NCBI GenBank assembly: GCA_030407315.1
Contig: JALQPE010002547.1
Coordinates: 1 to 20,303, forward strand
Direction: 5' to 3'
Length of the DNA stretch: 20,303 bases
Source: Asparagopsis taxiformis
Taxonomy: Eukaryota; Rhodophyta; Florideophyceae; Bonnemaisoniales; Bonnemaisoniaceae
The position numbers were made by a program, and so were the translations under genes. How positions within the stretch are numbered: position 1 is the stretch's first letter; each line of letters starts with the position of its first letter. Below are positions 8,568 to 16,796 of this stretch, one piece after another. The notes below the pieces were generated by a model. It was not told where the DNA came from. It saw only the letters and a program-made list of their open reading frames with translations, and searched no databases.

Positions 8568-10414
8568 TGTCGGATTGAAAACTCTTTCAAGTTCGTTTCC
8601 AAATCCTGTAAACGTGTGGTTCTCCGTCGCATTCGAACCTCACTGCTCCGGTCGTCCCCTCTATACATTGCAATGGCATTGGTGAGATGCCATTGCAACT
8701 CCTTCGGCTGCTTAACCGACCCAATTGCCATCTCTGTGCTCAGAAATGACTTGCGCATAATACTCTTTGGGCGCCCAAACGCAGCGTACAGAGAATTTGC
8801 TATTGCAGTCACGCGACGGACGTATGTATAGAAGTCGTTCACGTCAAAGCGTCCATCCGGACGTCCACCATGAGCAGGGTTCAAGTACTCCGAAAGACCA
8901 CGCAAGACGAAGACAAAGTTTTCTTCCAGCAACTCGCGCACTATCTTGTGGTCCAGGTGCGTTATCCCAATCTCATTGCGGCGCTCGGAATTGTTCAGCT
9001 CACGCAACACTTCGTCGAGAACAGGATGCTTCAGCGTTGCTATAGCCAAACGCGTCCACCGCCGGGCCGTGTTCGTTGAATTCATCATCCCCATGAACTG
9101 CGCCTCGAACAATGTTCGGATGACATCAGACTCACGCAAGTCGCCAGCGTTTTCCACGTTTTTGCAACAGCAATCGTACGGATGAACTGCTGGATGGACG
9201 ACAAGATTCGAACCAGGGAGCGCTCCGTCAGTTGCGTCCCAGTCGTATGGTTCGACTCTGCACTCTTGTGGATGATCTCATGAGGCTGAAGATCACTGTT
9301 GTCCTTGCGGCGAAGGTAGTACACATCCAGAGGCTGAGTAACCCGCGCAAGCGGTTTGCCTCCTGTGGCAGCTTGGTTCTGTGCATACGGGTGAGGCGCG
9401 TGAAGTCATCCACAATGCTATGCATAGCATTAAGACGATGCAGTCCGTCGATCACGGTCACGTTCGCATTGGCATGGAATTTGCCATTCTGGAACAGACG
9501 CGTGTCGGCGGCAGATGCGTGTTCTGCGACCTCAGCACCGTCACAGTGATACGCGAAGAGCTCACATACCCCACAGCCAACATATTGTTGCGCAGGTCCT
9601 CCACGTGGTCTTCTTTCACATCCCGAAGGGTCACGGCCGGTTCCACTAGCTGCCTCACCAACACAGTCGCTCCTTCTCCGACGTAATCCGACGTCACAAA
9701 CTTCGGCACCGTAATTTGCGTCCCCTGCTGCTCACGAATGCTTTCCGCCACCTCCGGTTCGTCGTCCACCTCGGTTACGTCCTGCGTAGTAGCTTCGGTG
9801 ACGTTGGAGCAAGCAGGGTGCTTCGTGCCTCCACTGGAGGCTCTGCAGAGCGAGCAGGGCGCTTCGTGCCTCCCGAAACCGGGACGGAGCGTGCTGGATG
9901 CTTCGTACCCCCCGAACCAGTGATTTCGCCTGCTGGACCGGTACTGGGCATCCGTCCGAGCTGGCCTGGTTCGTTTCTGCGTTGAAGTTTGACGCTGCAG
10001 CAGGGGTACGAATGTCGCTAGGGCCATACTCCGCAGCGGGGCGCATCATCCGAGTATCCCAAGGGTAAAACGCCGCGGCGTATGCTCCACCCATCGTCTC
10101 CGGCGGTCCCTCGGCGCCATCAAACATGTACGGGAACGGGAGGTCCTTGAACTTGTCCTTAGTCGCAATGTTGCGCACGACGATGTAGTCGGCCTCTCGG
10201 TTTCCGGCAGCTTGTGGTTGTGCAGCGTGCGCGGAAGGCCAACATCGCCACCAGCAGTGCTCACCGAAGCCGTCCCAATATGCACAGCCGCACCGTCCAC
10301 GTCCGCAAACAAATTGACATCGACGCCGCGCTTGAGTCCGCGCGACTCCGCTGACGCGCTCACTTGATCGCCGCAAACCGTTGAAAACAAACTGCTGAAA
10401 TGCGTATCCGCCAT
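8564..10414 (-). CDS. ParB-like domain protein (frameshifted)
   Basis: This is the N-terminal half of the leftward coding region. The start is ATG at 10414 (MADTHFSSLFSTV), about 280 bases from repeat block B. After an unrecognised N-terminal region (ADYIVVRNIATKDKFKDLPF) comes a linker with three copies of SGGTK[HR]PA[RC]S (about 9925-9800). A ParB/sulfiredoxin-like fold follows: VLVRQLVEPAVTLRDVKEDHVEDLRNN (9660-9580) with the diagnostic VIDGLHRLNA at 9455-9420, equivalent to the GEHR motif of ParB proteins. ParB folds bind DNA or act as nucleases and NTPases, and in bacteria often accompany DNA methyltransferases. A helical C-terminal part follows (ESDVIRTLFEAQFMGMMNS, DFYTYVRRVTAIANSLYAAFG). 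Frameshifts fall near 10200, 9870, 9520, 9355, 9165 and 8635, with no in-frame nonsense codon noticed. Confidence 0.6.
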
Positions 10415-10692
10415 GGTTGTTGAGTTGGAAAGGAAAAGAGATGGTTGACGTTGACGTATTGGAGTGATGTGGATGGTATGTTTCACGTTGAAGAATGGTC
10501 GTGAACGCCAATCGCTGGAAATAATAACACAATAGAACCGAAATTTTGTTAGGTACACACCTATCGTGACCGCTGGAATGCAAGAGAGGCAATCGAGATG
10601 TGAGTGTCCGTTCGGAACGGGCCCGAGTAGGGCTCTCGAAACCTGACGAGGTGGCGTGAAGCAGGCAGTGTCCTTGATGTGTAATGTGTTAA
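10415..10692. promoter_or_regulatory. Upstream region of the leftward gene
   Basis: These are the 278 bases between the ParB-like start codon and the terminal sequence of repeat block B. They must hold the promoter and 5' untranslated region of the leftward gene. I see no clear TATA box or operator-like motif. Confidence 0.3.
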
Positions 10693-11311
10693 AATTACAG
10701 CTGTCAAGTTAGACGGCTTTGGGGGCGGCTGCGAGCACCCCTTTATCCGGGGACACCCTGATTTGAGTTAAAATTTGGGCTATTCTCAAAAACATGCACA
10801 TGTGAACATGTTTTTGAGATGGGGGTGTGCCGTACGGCACAATCGACCGCCCAAATCGATGATTTTTTGCAATATTTTTCTGCCCGAAATTTTAGAATTT
10901 CTGGGCTGGCCAGCAGTGCAATCGAGCTGGACATCCACCGGACGTCCATTTCAGGTTGGTCGTGAGAGAGTGGGGCGGGACCATGATGGAATAAGGACCA
11001 AGACCTGTCCCTGGCGTATTGAGCCTGAAATCGACCCTTCGTCAGACGCCATTTAGCCTTACAGTTAGTGCTTACAGAAGCCAGTGACAACCCCACTCGG
11101 GGCGGCGGCCGGTGGCCTGGGGCCGTTGTGGCCAAATTAGACACCATGATTTGAATTAAAATTTGGGCTATCCTCAAAAACATGCACATGTGAACATGTT
11201 TTTGAGATGGGGGTGTGCCGTACGGCACAATCGACCCGCCGAAATGAAGGTTTTTACAATATTTTTGCTGCCCGAAATTCTACAATTTCTGGGCTGGCCA
11301 GCAATGCAATA
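10693..11311 (+). repeat. Repeat block B: terminal sequence, unit, middle segment, unit
   Basis: The block opens with AATTACAGCTGTC (10693-10705) and GCGAGCACCCCTTTATCCGG. It then has a full unit (10760-10958; hairpin 10785-10818; palindrome 10827-10840), the 189-bp middle segment (10959-11147) and a second, 3'-diverged unit (11148-11311; hairpin 11173-11206; palindrome 11215-11228). The opening sequence recurs inverted at the outer end of the copy at 16349-16622. It therefore behaves like the terminus of an element rather than an internal part. Confidence 0.85.
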
Positions 11312-11846
11312 GCTATCTGCTCTAAACCGATTCTAACAAGCAGAAAGAATCCTCTCCTTCATGACGATGCTCTCGAATTGAGTGCAATGCAACGGACTCC
11401 CTCCAAGAGAACGACAAAGCATCGTCTTTTCCAAGGCATTTCCGTACGAAAAATAATCGAAAAACATATTTGACTTTAACCTAACAGCTATCGCGAGCAC
11501 CGTACTCAGCTATATTTCCTCTGTAATTTCCTTCCTCCAACCAATCAATAGCCGCTTGGTCACAGGCTTAAAAGCCTTCCACTATCTGTCCTATCCATCG
11601 AAGACCCTCAGAGGTTCGATCCAGGCCTTGATCACCCATGATGGGTGTGCAACCCGAGAAATTGAAAATGGAACATATTGCGACAGGGACGAGGTGTCAT
11701 TCAATGAAAGAGAAGTTCTCTTTCGTTTACTTTTTTCTAACAAGATTCTAAACGTCTACAAACCCTATGTCGTCCGTCCGTTTTCATCCCGGAGAGATGT
11801 GGATGTGAGGTAAGACGCAGTGGTGATGTTGTGTTGATTCCCACAG
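11312..11846. other. Intergenic, no supported gene
   Basis: Several short open frames occur (for example 85 codons from 11556) with no recognisable domain. A 15-base palindrome CACCCATGATGGGTG lies at 11633-11647. Nothing else stands out. Confidence 0.4.
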
Positions 11847-12190
11847 ACGGAGGTGGAGGAGGTGGCTACGGAGGAAGCCTGGAGAACTTCTCCGGTACTG
11901 ACATCTCACATGTTGAACATGTGAGATGTCAGTACCCATGGATGAGAAGAAAAACATGTTCAGGTCCGGTTCGGATATTGTTGCCATTAACGGAGGCGGA
12001 GGAGGCGGCTACGGTGCAAGCCAGGAGAAATGTGACTCACATCTCGGAGATGTCAGTACCCATGGATGAGAAGAAAAGCATGTTGAGGTGCGGTTCGGAT
12101 ATTCGATCCATTAACGAGGTGGTGGAGAGGCTATGGTGGAAGCCTGGAGAAGAATAGAGTAGTCCTATACCCATGGATCACAAGAAGACG
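11847..12190 (+). repeat. Degenerate tandem repeat with a 43-bp palindrome
   Basis: Three diverged copies begin at 11847, 11990 and 12114 (ACGGAGGTGGAGGAGGTGG, ACGGAGGCGGAGGAGGCGG, ACGAGGTGGTGGAGAGG). The phrase CCCATGGATGAGAAGAAAA follows near 11936 and 12058 and, diverged, at 12172. In one frame the copies read as Gly-rich segments joined by VPMDEKK-x-M-x-R-x-GSDI, so the unit may once have been coding. In the first copy a palindrome occupies 11894-11936, with 21-bp perfect arms (GGTACTGACATCTCACATGTT and its inverse) and a one-base centre. Confidence 0.75.
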
Positions 12191-12449
12191 TTGTTGGGCT
12201 CCTTTTCGAAGCCCATTCGTCTCTTGAATAAATTTAGCACCCGAATCATATACGATCGCCGAGTTGACACCCCGTATGTCTCGTTGGTAGAAATAGCAGG
12301 GGTTCCACCACTCAGCTGGCGGGAAGTAGTTACTGATTATATGAGATATGGCTTAGCTCCCGCCAAAACCGATAGCTCTCAGGTCAGGTTCTCCAAATGT
12401 GGTTATACGAATGTGTTCTGACAATGCTAGAAGACGAATATCTGCATCC
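12191..12449 (+). other. Short open frame of unknown meaning
   Basis: An 82-codon frame runs from 12173 to 12421 and starts inside the last repeat copy (MDHKKTLLGSFSKPIRLLNK, later GVPPLSWREVVTDYMRYG). The composition is coding-like, but I recognise no family. It may be the remnant of whatever gene the tandem repeats belonged to. Confidence 0.25.
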
Positions 12450-12637
12450 TGATTTGAATTAAAATTTGGGCTATTCTCAAAAACATGCACATGTGAACAT
12501 GTTTTTGAGATGGGGATGTGCCGTACGGCACAATCGACCGCCGAAATCGATGTTTTTTGCAATATTTTTTCTGCCCGAAATTGTAGAATTTCTGGTCTGG
12601 CCAGCAATGCATCTGAGCTGGACATCCCCATGTCCAG
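12450..12637 (+). repeat. Repeat block C: single unit
   Basis: This is one full unit starting CTGATTTGAATTAAAATTTG, with hairpin at 12476-12509 and palindrome GTGCCGTACGGCAC at 12518-12531. It diverges after GAATTTCTGGTCTGGCCAGC and ends in the short inverted repeat CTGGACAT-CCCC-ATGTCCAG (12618-12637). It lies about 340 bases upstream of the methyltransferase start, so it could contribute to that gene's promoter region. Confidence 0.85.
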
Positions 12638-12691
12638 TGGCCGTCCGGATGTCGCTCACCTGGTAAGCGTGATGCACCTGTGACAACCTAT

Positions 12692-12720
12692 GTGACTGCA
12701 GTCACAGCCGCCATGGCGGC
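12692..12720. repeat. Two adjacent perfect 14-bp palindromes
   Basis: GTGACTGCAGTCAC (12692-12705) and GCCGCCATGGCGGC (12707-12720) are separated by one base. They lie about 260 bases upstream of the methyltransferase ATG. Binding sites for dimeric proteins are one possibility. Confidence 0.7.
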
Positions 12721-12975
12721 CGTGCAGTACAACACTCAAAGACAGGGAATCACAATCTTTTTAAATTTTTCTCTACCACGTATCCGTCACAACTTATTAC
12801 CTACACCGGTTACGGGTTTCAAGACCTTTCCAGTGCTGTGTATCCGGATACTCTGTTCCGTTCGATATCAACCAGTGTTCCTCACGAAAGAGTGCAAACG
12901 TCACGAGATACGTCGTCAATTTGACTGTCTCGCCGAGCGGTCGCCATCCTGTACCGAATTTCCACTCATTCCATT

Positions 12976-15593
12976 ATGACGAATAAGCGCAGGCGCAACA
13001 TCAATCCGATCGTTGACGACGCAACCGTGCCAATTCTGCGCGAACCCGCTAGCCCTTGGGAGGATTCTAGTGACATGGGTACACGTCGAAACGTAGGTCG
13101 CGCCGCCCGCGAAACTACTCTCGCTGGCAAAGACTTCCTCCGCCTCTTGCTGGATTTATTCGCCCACTCAAGTTTCGCAGACTTGACGGACAAGCCGGGA
13201 GGTTTCACACACGCGGACCTTGGCGCTTGGGTTGCGCAGGGCACGGAAGAACAATTTCGGCGCTGCAAGGTCGACTCAGCATGTCCTTCAGCGGTCGTTG
13301 GAAGAATGCTGGAGTCGAGGCGGATGTTGCCGAAATCGTCATGGCAGAGATGAACGTTGAGCGAGCCAAGCAGATTGTTCGTCTGGCATTACCCATTGCC
13401 GAGTTTTCAAGACAGGATGAGCGTATCGGGCAATGGGTTGAGCACTGCATCCTTTCTGGGATCGTGCCGCAGACCTTCCTTATTGGATGTAACATGCTTC
13501 CTTCGCCACTACAGGCGCCGCAGCGCGGGGAACAAGCGCCTTCGTTCTTGCTCCACGGAAACGTTCGAGGTATTGATGTATTTCCAAGCGTTGTCTATCA
13601 TCCGAAATCACAACAAGAACCTGCCGCGTCGCCGAATAGGAGATGCGGCCGAAGAGGGGAACGAAGCCGCACGCGTCCCAGCCCATCGGAAAAGCACTAA
13701 TCGAGCTTGTTACGTGGTTCAAGTTTTATACCATGCTTGGACCGATGTGGCCTTCGCCGCAAAGTTTCCAGCTTCGAAGAGTTGATGGCGCCGTACATCA
13801 TTTTCGACAGCAGTGAGCATTGGTTTGACGTGCTCGATGAAGGTCTATTCGCACCGATGGAGCAGAAGCTAGATCTCTACCACGACAAAGCTCCCCTATC
13901 ATCCTGATGGATATGGTGGAAAAGTAGAGACAAGAACCAGTGCGCAGCACAGTGCATTTAGGACCTTGTGAGGAAGTTCTTCGACCGGTGCGTTTTTATA
14001 TCGTCAACCCGGACCTGTACACCTGGCCGGAGTCCGACCGCTGGGGGCGCTGGAAATATACTTGTCAAGCGGAAATCCGGACAAGCTGCCAGCGTACTTT
14101 GACACCCTCGACGAAGACGTTATGGCTGTCCTCCGCCCGGCACCACAAGCCGCGGACGCAGAAAAGGTCCCCAAGCCGGTTGATGACACTCCCACTCGTC
14201 GCAACACAGGAGGGAGGGTTTGGTTCCGTCGACAAGACACACAACCAGGCTTCAACTTGGACCTGGGAGGACCAGTCTTACTGCCCAAGGGCCGTCCCCC
14301 GTCACCGTCACCCCATGCGACAGAAGAGCAGGAAAGTGAAGGGCAGGCTCTCGCAAAGGACTTTCTTTCGAAAATGAGTCAGTATTGCCGGGTGTACGAC
14401 GTCCCTTTCGAAGATTTGGTCAGTGCCGACGAGAGCCGAGAACACGTGCCCATCACGGGCAACGTTCAGCTCATTCTGACTGATCCGCCCTACAATGTTC
14501 GTCGTAAGAGGAACGATTCCAACTCTTCGTACGACAGGCTACTGCAGAAGATATGCAGGCTAGCATCGAAGTGTTTGACGAGCTGTTTGCGCCCCGGTGG
14601 CCACGGCATCGTGTTCTGCTCCGTTTTGCAGTTCTACGAATGGTTCCATTACTTGGAAACGTACAAAGGACCGCAGTCAGAAGGCCCAACCGATGCTGCT
14701 GCCAGTGATGACGGGTCGGATGAAGAAGAGGTTACGTCCATGAATTCGGACTCCGAAGCATCGCAGCACAGTGGCGAAGAAAGTGCGGAGGAGGAGGAGG
14801 AGGACGTCGTTCGGAATTCAGTTTTCTTCGTTGACGAGGTACCTCTGTTGTTTGTCCGACTACCTGGGCACCTCTATCAAATGCCGGGGCGGAAGAGGTA
14901 CCAACGCATGAACATGGCAGAGGTCGCTATCCACTTCTGGAAGCGAGGTGTTCCGTTCAAGACTGGAAGCGAGATGGTGGCCTATAGGAACCACGGATAC
15001 ATGGACGGCACGTACCCGGCGTGGTGCAACGTCACCATCAATATGCCCGCCATCGATTCGAATGAGATGGTGTGGCGAACAAGGAGCACAACCGGTGCTA
15101 CGGTCAGAGTTCGTGCAGAGCAGAAGAGCGTCGCTCTCATGATGGAGTTGATCAGCCAGCATTCACAGCCTGGTGATATTGTTGTCGATCCATTCTCTGG
15201 CACTTTCGCAACGGAAAAGCAGCTATGAGCTTGCCTGAGCACCGTGTTTTCGTCGGCAGTGACATGGACAAATTGTGTGTGGCACGATCGCTTCCAAAGC
15301 TGTGTGCAGTCATGTCACGTGTAATTCTTTCAAACAACACTGACATGAGGGTCACGACAGAAGCGAAACAGAGTGCTGAGAAGTTCTTGGCGTCCCCCTC
15401 TGTCACGATGCGTACACAGAGGGAACGCAGGATCATCGAACCCCCACCTGGCCTTCCCCTGTACCAGAGGTTCCCGAAATATATTCGGCAGTACCTCTGG
15501 CAGCTGTGCCCAGAGTCGATTGCGTCGCACGAGCACATGGAAAAACCGGTACATTATTGGCCACATCCCTGTCTGCCGCTGGTTGCAAACTGA
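12976..15593 (+). CDS. DNA adenine methyltransferase, beta class (frameshifted)
   Basis: The product should transfer a methyl group from S-adenosylmethionine to DNA, most likely adenine N6. The start is ATG 12976 (MTNKRRRNINPIVDD). An unrecognised helical N-terminal region follows (GKDFLRLLLDLFAHSSFADL; ERAKQIVRLALPIAEFSRQD; FYIVNPDLYTWPESDRWGRW). The catalytic domain spans about 14390-15290: motif IV TDPPYNV at 14479-14499; an acidic low-complexity insert (14690-14815); GAEQKSVALMMEL-type sequence; then motif I DPFSGT at 15187-15204 and RVFVGSDMD after a shift at about 15214. The IV-before-I order defines the beta class (CcrM/M.RsrI-like), and DPPY favours adenine. Shifts also lie near 13268, 13490, 13775, 13900, 14050 and 15545. 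The one possible in-frame nonsense codon (TAG near 13924) sits where the frame is uncertain. The frames run on towards the SET domain. Confidence 0.8.
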
Positions 15594-16202
15594 AAACCCT
15601 CGCGTGATGCGGGCACACGATTGTGTTGCGAAAAAATTGAGCGTTCGACCATCGCTGATTAAGCATCCAAATGCAGGAAGAGGGCTCTTCGCTGAACAGA
15701 CATTTAATGTTGGCGACGAAGTATGTGCATACTACGGAACTGTTGTGTACTCTGATATGAGCAAGGAGTCGATGAGGTTCGCGTACGGAGAGGGTCACAT
15801 GGCGATAACGAAGGAAACATCTTGATGTATGCCATCAAGCTGTATGCAACAGCGGAGGACGACGAAAACATCGAGCATCCAATTTGGATTGTTCCGGCTC
15901 CGTTCTGTTCGGCGCAGTTCATCAACGACCCGCGGTATTTGCGAGGTGAGGACACTCCGGCGGAAGACACCAGGCGGATGGCCAACGTCGAGTTTGTCGA
16001 GAACTACAGCAGCGGTTTCGACGGGAAGAAGCTCAAGGCGAAGGACCTAGAAAATCCGAAGATCATTGTAGTACGTGCAATCCGCGATATCCGTCCAGGG
16101 CAGGAGCTCTACGTCATTATGGGACAGCGTTTAGAGCATGGAATTAGGGTCACGAAAGATGTTTTCATTTCGACTACAAATAAAGCTACGTTCCAGAGTT
16201 GA
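15594..16202 (+). CDS. SET-domain lysine methyltransferase domain (frameshifted)
   Basis: SET domains methylate protein lysines, usually on histones. The domain opens at VRPSLIKHPNAGRGLFAEQ, a standard SET entry, and continues FNVGDEVCAYYGTVVY (to 15760). After a shift near 15805 it reads CSAQFINDPRYLR and MANVEFVEN (in the position of the RFxNHSCxPN cofactor motif), then IIVVRAIRDIRPGQELYV. At about 16115 another single-base shift restores the catalytic -YG- after GQELYV, and that frame ends at TAG 16145; the uncorrected frame ends at 16202. There is no ATG that clearly starts a separate gene, and the frame before it (WLQTENPRVMRAHD) connects to the methyltransferase. A single methyltransferase-SET polypeptide of about 1050 residues is therefore likely. 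Confidence 0.75.
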
Positions 16203-16348
16203 AGTATATCATATAATGCAGCATGTCCAGCCACCATTAGTCCATGGTGAAACCTATTTAGCAGTACTCGCCTGTCAAAAACAATCGTTCACACAACTTC
16301 TAGGTGCACTTCGTCCGAGCAGTGAACCTGACTGCTTGGTTGCTTTAT

Positions 16349-16622
16349 GCGTGCAGATGCAAAATACAAGACCAAGTTGAAATGGACGCCCGGTGATGTC
16401 CAGCTCAGTTGCATTGCTGTCCAGCCCAGAAATTCTACAATTCAGGCAGAAAAAAAACATTGCAAAAAACATCGATTCAGCGGGTCGATTGTGCCATACG
16501 GCACACCCCCTCCAAAAAACATGTTCACATGTGCATGTTTTGAGAATAGCCCAAATTTTAATTCAAATCAGGACGTCTTCCGGACATAGGGGTGCTCGCG
16601 GCCTAGCTCGACAGCTGTAATT
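16349..16622 (-). repeat. Repeat block D: inverted unit with terminal sequence
   Basis: This is the reverse-complemented unit, lying about 200 bases after the SET domain. On the minus strand it reads, from the outside in: AATTACAGCTGTC (16622-16610), GCGAGCACCCCT, TCCGG, CCTGATTTGAATTAAAATTTG. A diverged hairpin and GTGCCGTATGGCAC palindrome come next, then the CTGGACATC...CATTTCAACTTGG end. Its outer end matches block B (10693-10750) and its inner end matches block A (6200-6234). It is the only inverted copy in the window, as expected of the right terminus of an element. Confidence 0.85.
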
Positions 16623-16796
16623 GTACCTCATTAAATACTGTTGATGACTGCCTACCGTATACAATCTGGACTGGGGCGTATTCTCCGGTACTTGACTGAC
16701 CTGAACGTTCATCGCAACCGTTGTGGTTACCGACACTATACAGAAATCTTTTTTGTATCTCGTGCAACTCAATCGTTCCATCGCTTCGGGAAAGCT

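Noticed and set aside
6555..10414. Introns as the explanation for the frame changes in the leftward gene
   Set aside because: The frames change over one or a few codons with no GT...AG segment of useful length between them, so single-base indels fit better.
11613..11622. GGTTCGATCC as a polymerase III B box
   Set aside because: No A box at the right distance upstream and no tRNA-like fold.
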